Positions 35,257 to 44,487 of a stretch of DNA of 64,000 nt are shown here, piece by piece (the first letter of the stretch is position 1; each line of letters opens with the position of its first letter). The stretch lies in contig ONBW01000002.1 of assembly GCA_900316165.1 (NCBI GenBank), forward strand, positions 100,770 to 164,769. Direction: 5' to 3'. A model generated the notes under the pieces. The model worked only from the letters and a program-made list of their open reading frames with translations. It did no database searches and had not been told where the DNA came from. The position numbers and the translations under genes were made by a program. Source of the stretch: an uncultured Lachnospiraceae bacterium. Lineage in GTDB: Bacteria > Bacillota > Clostridia > Lachnospirales > Lachnospiraceae.

Positions 35257-37152
35257 ATGAGCGAATATCGAAAAAGGCATCATAAGAGACATAAAAAAGG
35301 GAATAGGATCAATAGGAGAATGCAGGCTACACTTACACTTGCATTCTTTGCATGCCTGGCCCTTTTTTGCGTTATAATAATAAGAATCATTTATCTGCAG
35401 ACAGCTAATGGAAAGAGCTACGCGAAGCAGGTCTTAAGTCAGATGACTTACCAGAACACTACTATCCCGTATAAGCGTGGCGATATAGTAGACGCAAAGG
35501 GTACAACTCTTGCAACGTCGATAGATGTGTATAATGTCGTCTTAGACTGCAAGGCTTTAAAGAAGCAGTCCGGACTGAAGGGATACGAGGATATCATCTC
35601 AAGTACAGGAGAGTATGTCCACAAGTATTTCCCTGATATCGATGAGGACGCTGTGGCGAAAGCGGTAAAAAAGAACCCGAACAGCCAGTACAAGGTCCTT
35701 GCCAGGAAGGAAAGCTATGAAAAAATGAAAGCTTTCTCTGATTTTTCCGAGACAGATGAAGGAAAAGCCGGAGTGGCTGGTATCTGGTTCGAGAAGGAGT
35801 ATCAGAGGAGCTACCCGTATCCTACGCTTGCATCTCAGCTGATTGGATTTGTGGCATCCGGAAACACAGGTGTCACCGGTCTTGAAAGTGAGTACAACTC
35901 AATCCTGAATGGAACTGACGGAAGGTCGTTCGGTTATCAGAATGAGGATAATTCAGAAGAGAACAATGTCATAGAGCCTGTGAACGGAAATACTATCCAG
36001 ACCTCGATTGACGTGATGACGCAGCAGACAGTAAATCAGGCTATTCTTAAGTTCAACAAAAAAATGGCCAAAGCTGCCGGTAATCATAAAAATGGTTCTG
36101 TAAATACTGCAGCTCTCGTAATGAACCCGAACAACGGACAGATATATGCGATGGCGACCTATCCTACTTTTTCACTTGATGATCCAAGAAACTTATCAGG
36201 AGTCGACCTGGATAAGGATGAAAAGGATATGACTGATGAGGAGAAGCTCGATGCCTTGAATAATCTGTGGCAGAACTATCCGGTAAGCCACACCTATGAG
36301 CCGGGTTCTACTTTCAAGCCATTTACGATAGCAGCAGGCTTTGAGACAGGAACACTCAAGAAAACAGATACATTTATGTGTGATGGAGGACAGAGCTTCC
36401 CGGGAGATGTCTATGTCAGATGTGAATCTCACCACGGTATAGAGACAGTAAGAAAAGCACTGATGGATTCGTGTAACGACGCCCTGATGCAGATAGGTAA
36501 AAAAGTAGGACCAGAGAATTTTGCCAATTATCAGCACCTGTTCGGCTTTGGACAGAAGACTGGGATAGACCTGCCTGGTGAGCCCCGCACAGCGAGCCTT
36601 CTCTATTCCGAAAAGCAGCTGGCTGCTCAGCCAATAAACCTTGCTACAAATGCTTTCGGACAGAACTTCAATACGACTATGGTTCAGCTGGCCAGCGGTT
36701 TCTGTTCTCTGATAAATGGCGGAAATCTCTACAAGCCGACTGTTGTTTCAAGGATTGAGGATGACGCAGGAAATACTGTTTCACAGACGCAGCCGGAGCT
36801 TCTTAAAAAGACAGTTTCAAAGAGTACCTCAGATACACTCAGAAGCTATTTGAAGTCTGTAGTAACAGGAGGTACCGGAGTTACAGCCCAGGTAAAGGGC
36901 TATTCGATAGGAGGAAAGACAGGAACAGCAGAGAAGCAGCCTAGAAACAAGCACAACTATCTCGTTTCGTTTATAGGTTTTGCACCTGTGGAAAATCCAA
37001 AGCTTTTAGTCTATGTAGTAGTTGATGTACCGAATGCCGTCGATCAGGCACATTCAAAATATGCTCAGGAAATCGCACATGATATTTTCAAAACCCTTCT
37101 TCCGTATTATAATATAGAGAAAGAAAAAACTGATAGTAAGAAGGAGAAATAA
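35257..37152 (+). CDS. Penicillin-binding protein 2-like transpeptidase (FtsI/SpoVD type)
   Basis: Class B PBP that cross-links septal or spore-cortex peptidoglycan. After a basic N-terminus and one membrane helix (about residues 25-48) comes the pedestal (KRGDIVDAKGTTLA...), then the transpeptidase domain with all three active-site motifs: GSTFKPF (SxxK, about residue 350), SCND (SxN, about 404) and GKTGTAEK (KTG, about 553). No PASTA domains follow, so it is closer to plain FtsI/PBP2 than to classical SpoVD. 631 residues. Its stop abuts the mraY start. Confidence 0.93.
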   Translation: MSEYRKRHHKRHKKGNRINRRMQATLTLAFFACLALFCVIIIRIIYLQTANGKSYAKQVLSQMTYQNTTIPYKRGDIVDAKGTTLATSIDVYNVVLDCKALKKQSGLKGYEDIISSTGEYVHKYFPDIDEDAVAKAVKKNPNSQYKVLARKESYEKMKAFSDFSETDEGKAGVAGIWFEKEYQRSYPYPTLASQLIGFVASGNTGVTGLESEYNSILNGTDGRSFGYQNEDNSEENNVIEPVNGNTIQTSIDVMTQQTVNQAILKFNKKMAKAAGNHKNGSVNTAALVMNPNNGQIYAMATYPTFSLDDPRNLSGVDLDKDEKDMTDEEKLDALNNLWQNYPVSHTYEPGSTFKPFTIAAGFETGTLKKTDTFMCDGGQSFPGDVYVRCESHHGIETVRKALMDSCNDALMQIGKKVGPENFANYQHLFGFGQKTGIDLPGEPRTASLLYSEKQLAAQPINLATNAFGQNFNTTMVQLASGFCSLINGGNLYKPTVVSRIEDDAGNTVSQTQPELLKKTVSKSTSDTLRSYLKSVVTGGTGVTAQVKGYSIGGKTGTAEKQPRNKHNYLVSFIGFAPVENPKLLVYVVVDVPNAVDQAHSKYAQEIAHDIFKTLLPYYNIEKEKTDSKKEK

Positions 37153-38115
37153 ATGCTTCAGATAGTTGTACCACTAATAGTATCATTTGCGGTTACCGTC
37201 CTCTTAGGACCTGTAATCATTCCATGGCTTAGAAAATTACACGCAAGCCAGACTGAAAGAGAATACTTAAAGACTCATGTAGCAAAAAACGGAACGCCTA
37301 CGATGGGCGGAATCATGATCCTTGCAGGCCTTTTAGCAGGAACGCTGATCAGTGCCGCTAAGTACCCGAAGATCCTTCCGGTCTTAGTCCTTGCGATAGG
37401 ATTCGGACTTATAGGATTTTTAGACGACTTCCTTAAGGTCGCTCTTCACCGTTCTGACGGGCTCTTCGCCTGGCAGAAGATGTTTCTTCAGATAGTCGTA
37501 ACGACTATTTTTGCAGTGTGGCTGATAAAATTTACCGACGTAGATCTCTCGATCATGATTCCGTTTACAGCCCAGAAGCTGGTTACTATTCCGCAGCCAC
37601 TTGCAATAGTGATCCTGTACTTCGCAGTGCTTGGAACTGTAAATGGTACGAACTTTACTGATGGTCTCGATGGACTTGCTTCATCTGTTACTATCGTTGT
37701 GGCAGTATTTTTCATGCTGTCCTCTATGATACTTGATGGCGACATAGAGCCGGTGTGCGCTGCTATGGCTGGAGCCCTCTGTGGATTTTTGGTCTACAAC
37801 CACTATCCGGCGAAGGTCTTTATGGGAGATACAGGTTCTTTGGCACTTGGAGGCTTCGTAGCCGGTGCTGCCTACCTCCTTCACATGCCGCTTTTTATCC
37901 TGATCGCCGGATTTATCTATGTGATAGAGGTTCTCTCAGTTATCCTTCAGGTGGCAAGCTTTAAGATAAGCCACGGCAAAAAGAGGCTGTTTAAAATGGC
38001 ACCTATCCACCACCATTTCGAAAAGAGTGGATACAGTGAGAAGCAGATAGTTATCGCATTTACGCTGGTTACGATCGGCTGCTGTGCGTTGGCACTTATT
38101 GGACTTATGCTTTAA
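37153..38115 (+). CDS. mraY: Phospho-N-acetylmuramoyl-pentapeptide transferase
   Basis: Integral membrane enzyme that makes lipid I by moving phospho-MurNAc-pentapeptide onto undecaprenyl phosphate. The 320 residues form about ten membrane helices and carry GTPTMGGI, the catalytic GFLDDFLK aspartates, NGTNFTDGLDGLA, the MGDTGSLALGG loop and the HHHFEKSG segment. All are family-diagnostic. It follows the PBP without a gap and precedes murD by 18 bases. Confidence 0.97.
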   Translation: MLQIVVPLIVSFAVTVLLGPVIIPWLRKLHASQTEREYLKTHVAKNGTPTMGGIMILAGLLAGTLISAAKYPKILPVLVLAIGFGLIGFLDDFLKVALHRSDGLFAWQKMFLQIVVTTIFAVWLIKFTDVDLSIMIPFTAQKLVTIPQPLAIVILYFAVLGTVNGTNFTDGLDGLASSVTIVVAVFFMLSSMILDGDIEPVCAAMAGALCGFLVYNHYPAKVFMGDTGSLALGGFVAGAAYLLHMPLFILIAGFIYVIEVLSVILQVASFKISHGKKRLFKMAPIHHHFEKSGYSEKQIVIAFTLVTIGCCALALIGLML

Positions 38116-38133
38116 GGTTGGAAAGGAAAACAA

Positions 38134-39483
38134 ATGAAAGACAGATACTTGATTGTTGGTCTTGGAAAAAGTGGAGTAGCAGCAGCAAAGCTGCTTTTAT
38201 CAGAGAAGAAGGATATCGTCCTCTTTAACAGCTCCGATATGGATGCGGACGATTTCCTAAAGAAGAATCCTGAGCTCAAAGGGGTTCCGTTCTACACAGA
38301 GGAGCTTCCTGAAAAGGAATATGACGGACTTGATATCGCAGTATTAAGCCCTGGTGTTCCTCTCGATATCCCGTTTGTAGAGGACTTAGTAAAGCGCGGC
38401 ATCCATCTCTCAGGTGAGGTAGAGCTCGCCTATACCTTTGCAAAGGGAACTATCGCAGCTATCACAGGAACCAACGGAAAGACCACTACTACAGCACTTA
38501 CAGGACATATCCTCCGCGACTATTATAAGGATGTCCGTGTCGTAGGTAATATCGGAATCCCATTTACTGACGAGGCTGCTACTACAACTGACGATACGAG
38601 AATCGCTATTGAGGTTTCATCCTTCCAGCTTGAGACTATTGATACCTTCCATCCGAAGGCAGCAGCTATCCTTAATATCACACCGGATCATCTGAACCGT
38701 CACCATACGATGGAAAACTACATCGCAGCAAAAGAGTCAATCGTAAAAAACCAGACTCCTTCCGATGTGACTGTCCTTAATTACGAGGATGACGTGCTCC
38801 GTGAATTCGGAAAGACCTTAAAGACAAAGGTCGTTTATTTTTCCAGCAAGAGAAAAATAAAAGATGGCCTCTATTACGATGAGAGCAGAAATGCCATCTT
38901 TATCGATAAGGATGGAGCAGAGGAAAAGGTTATAGATGTAAGCGACTTACAGATCATCGGCGCTCACAACTATGAGAATGTCTGCGCTGCTGTAGCTCTG
39001 ACCTTAGCTCTCGATGTTCCGATGGATTCTATCAGGGAGAGCCTTAAGACCTTTACCGCTGTTGAACACAGAATTGAGTTCGTCTGTGAGAAAAACGGTG
39101 TCAGATACTATGACGATTCAAAGGGCACAAACCCTGATGCTGCTATTAAGGCAGTACTTTCGATGCCTGGACCTACAGTCCTTATCGGTGGTGGTTACGA
39201 CAAGGGAAGCACCTACGACGAGTGGGTCGAGACCTTCGAGGGCAGAGTAAAGAAACTCGTGCTGATTGGTGTCACCAAGGAAAAAATAGCCGCCTGCTGC
39301 GAAAAGCACGGTTTTAAGAACTATGAGTTCGCAGACAGCTTCAAGGAGGCAATAGATAAGTGTACAGCTGCCGCGGTAAAGGGTGACTGCGTTCTGCTCT
39401 CGCCTGCCTGCGCCAGCTGGGATATGTTCCCTAACTATGAGATCAGGGGAGACGAATTCAAGGATTACGTAAGGAAGATGTAA
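38134..39483 (+). CDS. murD: UDP-N-acetylmuramoylalanine-D-glutamate ligase
   Basis: Cytosolic Mur ligase adding D-glutamate to UDP-MurNAc-L-Ala. The N-terminal Rossmann-like domain begins LIVGLGKSGVAAAKLL. The central ATPase carries the P-loop AITGTNGKTTTTAL (about residue 112), the Mg-binding SSFQLE and the NITPDHLNRH motif. The C-terminal domain has YYDDSKGTNPDAAIKAV and LLSPACASWDMF. 449 residues, typical. GGAAAGGAAAAC precedes the ATG. Part of the dcw operon. Confidence 0.97.
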   Translation: MKDRYLIVGLGKSGVAAAKLLLSEKKDIVLFNSSDMDADDFLKKNPELKGVPFYTEELPEKEYDGLDIAVLSPGVPLDIPFVEDLVKRGIHLSGEVELAYTFAKGTIAAITGTNGKTTTTALTGHILRDYYKDVRVVGNIGIPFTDEAATTTDDTRIAIEVSSFQLETIDTFHPKAAAILNITPDHLNRHHTMENYIAAKESIVKNQTPSDVTVLNYEDDVLREFGKTLKTKVVYFSSKRKIKDGLYYDESRNAIFIDKDGAEEKVIDVSDLQIIGAHNYENVCAAVALTLALDVPMDSIRESLKTFTAVEHRIEFVCEKNGVRYYDDSKGTNPDAAIKAVLSMPGPTVLIGGGYDKGSTYDEWVETFEGRVKKLVLIGVTKEKIAACCEKHGFKNYEFADSFKEAIDKCTAAAVKGDCVLLSPACASWDMFPNYEIRGDEFKDYVRKM

Positions 39484-39487
39484 CGAG

Positions 39488-40642
39488 ATGAGAGACCGGA
39501 CAAGAGAAAAGACAGTCAAATTCAAGAACTACACAAGGCAGAAGTATTTTGATTATATTCTCCTGGGTGTAGTGGCTCTTCTGATACTTTTCGGTCTTGT
39601 TATGCTCTACTCTTCGAGTGCCTATACAGCATCATTAAGGCTTTCGGATCCTACGCACTATCTGAAGAGACAGGTGGCGTTTGTTATCATTGGAACAATC
39701 CTTGCGATAATGATTACGTTCACCCCAAGCCAGGTTATTAAAAAATTCGCTGGAGTGTTTTATTTACTTGCGCTTCTTTTGAATATTGCCGTTATCTTTG
39801 TAGGAAATTCAGGGAACGGTTCTACCAGATGGATAAGTATCGGCGGTTTTTCACTTCAGCCATCTGAGCTGATGAAGATGGCTGTTATTCTGGCGATGGC
39901 AGCCTTTATTTCAACCCATACTAAAAAATTTGGAGATGCTGTTTTTGATATTGCAGGAATAGTTATATTTGGAGTGGCTCTTGCTCCTGTTGTAGGTTCA
40001 AACCTGAGTACAGCTCTTATCATCGCAGGCATTGGCTTTATCATGCTTTTCATTGCGAGCAGGAGAAAAAAGAATCTTATCATAGTAGTTGGATTGATAT
40101 TTATTGTCGGTGTGGCAGCGTCTGTTAGTGGGTATCGTAGGAATCGTATCAGGTATTGGCTCCATCCGGAACAGGCTGCTCCAGGAGCTGATGGCTTCCA
40201 GGTACTTCAGGGACTCTATGCTATTGGTTCCGGAGGCTTTTTTGGAAAAGGGCTTGGTGCTTCAGATACAAAGCTCGGAAATCTTCCTGAGTCAAAGAAT
40301 GATATGATATTTGCGGTAATAGTTGAGGAGCTCGGTGCGTTCGGCGCTGTCTGTCTTATACTTATGTATGTGATACTGCTCTGGAGACTATATCTGATAG
40401 CAGTAAACGCTAAGGATATGTTCGGCTCATACATAGTGATAGGCGTATTCGCACACCTTTCACTTCAGATGATCCTGAACATGCTCGTTGTCACAAATTT
40501 AATTCCGAACACCGGTGTCACGCTCCCGTTCATAAGCTACGGAGGAAGCTCAATCATCTGTACTCTGATGGAGATGGGACTGGTCTTCTCGGTAGCCCGG
40601 CAGATACCGATGGAGCATATTTCACTTGGAGAGGAGGTATGA
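39488..40642 (+). CDS. ftsW: SEDS family peptidoglycan glycosyltransferase FtsW
   Basis: Polytopic division glycosyltransferase that polymerises lipid II together with the class B PBP. The 384 residues hold about ten membrane helices and the family segments FGLVMLYSSSAYTA, GGFSLQPSELMKMA, GLYAIGSGGFFGKGLG with the extracellular loop, KNDMIFAVIVEELG and LPFISYGGSS. It starts five bases after the murD stop; the ribosome binding site overlaps the murD end. Its stop overlaps ftsQ (ATGA). A normal clostridial cluster would have murG next, which is absent. Confidence 0.95.
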   Translation: MRDRTREKTVKFKNYTRQKYFDYILLGVVALLILFGLVMLYSSSAYTASLRLSDPTHYLKRQVAFVIIGTILAIMITFTPSQVIKKFAGVFYLLALLLNIAVIFVGNSGNGSTRWISIGGFSLQPSELMKMAVILAMAAFISTHTKKFGDAVFDIAGIVIFGVALAPVVGSNLSTALIIAGIGFIMLFIASRRKKNLIIVVGLIFIVGVAASVSGYRRNRIRYWLHPEQAAPGADGFQVLQGLYAIGSGGFFGKGLGASDTKLGNLPESKNDMIFAVIVEELGAFGAVCLILMYVILLWRLYLIAVNAKDMFGSYIVIGVFAHLSLQMILNMLVVTNLIPNTGVTLPFISYGGSSIICTLMEMGLVFSVARQIPMEHISLGEEV

Positions 40643-41391
40643 TGAGAGAGGAAAAACACCATTTTTCACCGGCAAGGTTTTATGCGGTAAATATCATTTT
40701 TTTGATACCTCTTATCATTCTTGCCTTTCTGGTTTTTCTGATACTTGCGACAAATGTCACAGCTGTTGAGGTAAACGGAAACAGCCTTATCTCAGACGCT
40801 GAGATAGAAGGCTTTGTGATGACAGGAAAGTATAAAAACAACGGTGCCTTTGATGTGATAAAGAATAAGGTCAGACCTGCTCAGATTCCATTTATCAGGA
40901 CTACGAATGTTTCACTTAAGAATCTCCATACGCTGGTAATCTCAGTAAAGGAGAAGAATCTTTCAGGCTATGTGAGTGACAGCAAAAACAACTACGTCTA
41001 CCTGGATGAGGACGGAATCGTAACAGAGATAGATCAGAGGCTTCTTGGGGATGCCATTCCGGTGGAGGGTATTTCTACAAAGAAAAAAATAACCGAAGGT
41101 GCAGCTTACCCGGCTGCCGAGAACAGAATCAAGGCGCTTAGCACTATTTTTAAAACGATGAAAAATCAGGACATCGCTATCGAAGGCATAACCTTTGGCT
41201 CAAGCGGACAGATCACCTTAGACTGCGGAAGCATTACCGCGTCTCTTGGAACAGCAGACAGCCTGAAGGAAAAACTCATGAGGCTGGCAAACATCCTTCC
41301 GAAGGTTGAAGGAAAGTCTGGAATACTACATTTTGAGGATTACACGGCCGATAATACAGATATTGTATTTGAAAAAACAAAAACGGACTGA
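40639..41391 (+). CDS. ftsQ: FtsQ/DivIB-like cell division protein
   Basis: Bitopic division protein. A short cytosolic start leads to one membrane helix (about residues 17-38), then a POTRA-like domain (NVTAVEVNGNSLISDAEIEGF...), and a beta-rich FtsQ domain (LVISVKEKNLSGYV, YVYLDEDGIV). 250 residues, normal for DivIB. The first ATG at 40639 overlaps the ftsW stop, with GAGGAGG just upstream; a second ATG follows immediately. Sequence identity in this family is low, so the call relies on the POTRA pattern and location before ftsZ. Confidence 0.88.
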   Translation: MMREEKHHFSPARFYAVNIIFLIPLIILAFLVFLILATNVTAVEVNGNSLISDAEIEGFVMTGKYKNNGAFDVIKNKVRPAQIPFIRTTNVSLKNLHTLVISVKEKNLSGYVSDSKNNYVYLDEDGIVTEIDQRLLGDAIPVEGISTKKKITEGAAYPAAENRIKALSTIFKTMKNQDIAIEGITFGSSGQITLDCGSITASLGTADSLKEKLMRLANILPKVEGKSGILHFEDYTADNTDIVFEKTKTD

Positions 41392-41409
41392 TTTTTTTCT
41401 GAAAAAGGG

Positions 41410-41438
41410 TTGCGAAACAGCGGAAAAAAACTTATTAT
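41410..41438 (+). promoter_or_regulatory. Promoter for ftsZ
   Basis: TTGCGA (41410-41415), a 17-base spacer and TATTAT (41433-41438) in the 112-base ftsQ-ftsZ gap. It gives ftsZ transcription independent of the dcw operon. Confidence 0.68.
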
Positions 41439-41503
41439 ATATAAGTGTGAAAATTTGATAATAACGATTTATTCGTATTGGAAATAAGAAGGAGGAACTA
41501 CCT

Positions 41504-42811
41504 TTGAACGAAGTAGTTAGTAGCACAAACGACGTATCCGGACCAAGGATATATGTGGATGCCCCGGAAAAGCAGGAGGGAGCAAGAATTCTTGTCATTG
41601 GAGTCGGCGGTGGCGGAAACAACGCCATCAACCGAATGGTAGATGTCGGCATCAACGGAGTTGATTTCCTTGGTGTAAATACTGATATGCAGGTTCTTTC
41701 CCGCTGTAAGGCTCCGAACCATCTTCAGATAGGTGAAAAGCTTACCAAGGGACTTGGTGCCGGTGGAAGGCCTGAAGAGGGACAGAAGGCAGCTGAAGAG
41801 AGTGCTGAGGATATAACCTCTGCGGTCAAAGGTTATGATATGGTTTTCGTTACCTGTGGTATGGGTGGCGGAACCGGAACAGGTGCTTCTCCTGTCATCG
41901 CGAAGATTGCTAAGGAGATGGGCATTCTCACAGTCGGTATCGTTACGAAGCCTTTTACCTTTGAAGCTCGTGTCAGAATGGAGAATGCTATCGGCGGAAT
42001 CGATAAGCTCAAGGAGAACGTTGATACCCTTATCGTAATTCCTAACGATAAGCTTTTAGGCATAGTAGACAGACGCACTTCATTCAGAGATGCTATGAAG
42101 GTTGCTGATGAAGTCTTACAGCAGGCAGTAAGAGGTATCACCTCTATTATCTATACACCTATGGATATCAACCTCGACTTCCGTGACGTAAGAAATGTCA
42201 TGGAAGACAAGGGTCTTGCTCACATCGGTATCGGTGAGGGCCAGGGAGATGAGAAGGCTAAGCAGGCAGTTCAGCAGGCGGTTACTTCTCCACTCTTAGA
42301 GACAGATATCAAGGGTGCTTCTGATGTACTCGTATCTATTTCTGGAGATATTACTCTCTATGATGTAAACGATATTCAGGAGTACATCATGGAGAAGGTC
42401 GGTGAGCAGGCAAATATCATCATGGGTGAACTTACTGATGATGAGATGACTGACGAGATCAGAGTTACAGTCATCGCTACAGGCCTTGAGCAGAATCTGA
42501 AGAAGACTCCTACCTCACCTCAGAAGGATGAGAACGGAAGACTTAAGTTTACTCCGTATGTTCCACCTACACCTCCGACATCTCATGTAAGCTCATCTGT
42601 TGCAGCTGAGGCACGCGCTTCAGAGCAGAAGAACAAAGAGATGGAGGATATGCTCAACCGTATCAAGAACGATACTCCTTCTGCTGATACTACACAGACT
42701 TCTCAGCAGAATGCGGGCGGTTTTACAGGTATGAGAAGACCTGAGCCTCCTAGAAGCAGTGTTCAGGAAAGAGATATTCAGATTCCTGACTTCCTTAAAA
42801 ACAAACAGTAA
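41504..42811 (+). CDS. ftsZ: Cell division GTPase FtsZ
   Basis: Tubulin homologue that forms the Z ring. The GTP-binding domain shows [12 protein letters not shown] (about residue 34), NTDMQVL, the tubulin signature [13 protein letters not shown] (about 123) and [14 protein letters not shown]. The polymerisation T7 loop [11 protein letters not shown] is present. A Ser/Thr-rich linker leads to the conserved C-terminal peptide [10 protein letters not shown], which docks FtsA or SepF. 435 residues. The start is TTG at 41504, with GGAGG nine bases upstream; no ATG fits the conserved N-terminus. It has its own promoter and terminator. Confidence 0.97.
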   Translation: MNEVVSSTNDVSGPRIYVDAPEKQEGARILVIGVGGGGNNAINRMVDVGINGVDFLGVNTDMQVLSRCKAPNHLQIGEKLTKGLGAGGRPEEGQKAAEESAEDITSAVKGYDMVFVTCGMGGGTGTGASPVIAKIAKEMGILTVGIVTKPFTFEARVRMENAIGGIDKLKENVDTLIVIPNDKLLGIVDRRTSFRDAMKVADEVLQQAVRGITSIIYTPMDINLDFRDVRNVMEDKGLAHIGIGEGQGDEKAKQAVQQAVTSPLLETDIKGASDVLVSISGDITLYDVNDIQEYIMEKVGEQANIIMGELTDDEMTDEIRVTVIATGLEQNLKKTPTSPQKDENGRLKFTPYVPPTPPTSHVSSSVAAEARASEQKNKEMEDMLNRIKNDTPSADTTQTSQQNAGGFTGMRRPEPPRSSVQERDIQIPDFLKNKQ

Positions 42812-42818
42812 TTTTTAA

Positions 42819-42846
42819 GCCGCGGCGAAGCTGCGGCCTTTTTTTT
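42819..42846 (+). terminator. Intrinsic terminator after ftsZ
   Basis: An 8-bp GC-rich stem with a GAA loop (42819-42826 with 42830-42837) is followed by eight T residues. Confidence 0.92.
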
Positions 42847-42867
42847 CCGGAAAGGGGTTATTTTTTT

Positions 42868-44475
42868 ATGAAAATAAAATTTTTAGGGGCCGACCACGAG
42901 GTAACTGGCAGCTGCCACTACGTAGAGGTCGGGGAAAAGAAATTCTTAGTAGACTGTGGTATGCAGCAGGGGCCTGATCTCTATGAGAATCAGGATCTGC
43001 CTGTCTCAGCAGCAGAGATTGACTATGTCTTCGTCACACACGCTCATATAGACCATTCGGGACTTCTGCCTCTTCTGTATCAGAGGGGATTCAGAGGACA
43101 GATCTTCGCGACTGAGGCTACCTGTGATCTCTGTGACATAATGCTCAGAGACTCGGCCCACATCCAGGAGTCAGAGGCAGAGTGGAAGAACAGAAAGGCC
43201 AAGAGATCAGGAGATGAAGAGGTTACTCCTATCTATACGATGGAGGATGTCTATGGAGTGCTCCCGCTCTTTGTGCCGGTCAGATATCACGATGTGATCC
43301 ATGTATCCGATGAGATCACAGCGACCTTCTATGATGCCGGACATCTTCTTGGTTCATCGTCTATTTCGATGGACCTTACAGAGGACGGTGTTACAAAGAC
43401 TGTCGTTTTCTCAGGTGATATCGGAAATCCGGACAGACCTCTTATCAAAAATCCAGAATTCCTGAAGAAAGCTGACTATGTGCTGACAGAGTCCACCTAT
43501 GGCAACCGTGAGCATGGCCCGAAGAGGGATTTTGCAAATATGCTCGCTCAGGTCATTGACGAGACCTTAAGCCTCGGCGGTAATGTCGTGATTCCGGCGT
43601 TTTCTGTAGGCAGAACTCAGGAAATCCTCTATTCAATCAGGAGGATAAAAGAGGAGAAGCTCCTCAAGTATGTAAAAAATGACTTCCCGGTAGTTATGGA
43701 TTCGCCGCTTGCAGTCGAGGCCACCCACGTCTATTCTATGAATGTCTCTGAGTGTTTCGATGAGGAGGCTATGGACCTTGTAAGCCACGGTGTAAACCCT
43801 ATATCATTCCCGGGGCTTCGGGTTGCGGTAACACCTGATGAGTCAAAGGCCATTAATTTCGACACTACGCCAAAGGTCATTATCTCGGCATCAGGTATGT
43901 GCGAAGCCGGCCGTATCAGACACCACTTGAAGCACAACCTCTGGAGAAGTGATTCGACAGTAGTCTTTGTAGGATATCAGGTTCCTGGAACTCTTGGTTT
44001 CAATCTCTTAAACGGAGCCAAGGAAGTAAGGCTCTTTGGTGAGGATGTAAAGGTAGCTGCCCGTATCGAGAACCTTCCGGGTATCAGCGGACACGCAGAT
44101 CATACTGAACTCTTAAAGTGGATAGAGAGCTTCGAGACTCCGGTTCAGAAGGTCTTCGTAGTTCACGGTGATGACGACGTAGTCGATGGCTACGCGAAGG
44201 AAGTAACTGAGCATACAGGATTCCCTGCATACGCTCCTTATTCGGGTGATGAGTTTGACCTCTTAACTGGTGAGCAGGTCGCTGAGGGAAGCCGCGAGAA
44301 GATTTATAAGACAAAGGGCGGAAAGATCCGCGCTGCTTCGAATGTCTTTGCCCGCCTTGTTGCTGCAGGACAGAGACTTATGGCTGTTATTCAAAAGTGT
44401 GAGGGTATGGCAAATAAGGATCTGGCAAAGTTTGCAGACCAGATCAATTCTCTTTCCGATAAATGGGATCGGTGA
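42868..44475 (+). CDS. Beta-CASP metallo-beta-lactamase RNA-processing protein
   Basis: Predicted nuclease of the metallo-beta-lactamase/beta-CASP group (COG1236-like), related to CPSF-73 and RNase J. The zinc-binding motifs are intact: THAHIDHSGLLP (about residue 56), YDAGHLLGSSS (about 160), FSGDIGNPDRPL, and the beta-CASP histidines in SGMCEAGRIRHHLK and GISGHADHTEL. Bacterial members of this subfamily are thought to process RNA, but the target is unknown. 535 residues, full length. A weak AAAGGGG site precedes the ATG. Confidence 0.9.
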   Translation: MKIKFLGADHEVTGSCHYVEVGEKKFLVDCGMQQGPDLYENQDLPVSAAEIDYVFVTHAHIDHSGLLPLLYQRGFRGQIFATEATCDLCDIMLRDSAHIQESEAEWKNRKAKRSGDEEVTPIYTMEDVYGVLPLFVPVRYHDVIHVSDEITATFYDAGHLLGSSSISMDLTEDGVTKTVVFSGDIGNPDRPLIKNPEFLKKADYVLTESTYGNREHGPKRDFANMLAQVIDETLSLGGNVVIPAFSVGRTQEILYSIRRIKEEKLLKYVKNDFPVVMDSPLAVEATHVYSMNVSECFDEEAMDLVSHGVNPISFPGLRVAVTPDESKAINFDTTPKVIISASGMCEAGRIRHHLKHNLWRSDSTVVFVGYQVPGTLGFNLLNGAKEVRLFGEDVKVAARIENLPGISGHADHTELLKWIESFETPVQKVFVVHGDDDVVDGYAKEVTEHTGFPAYAPYSGDEFDLLTGEQVAEGSREKIYKTKGGKIRAASNVFARLVAAGQRLMAVIQKCEGMANKDLAKFADQINSLSDKWDR

Positions 44476-44487
44476 AAGGCTTTATAA

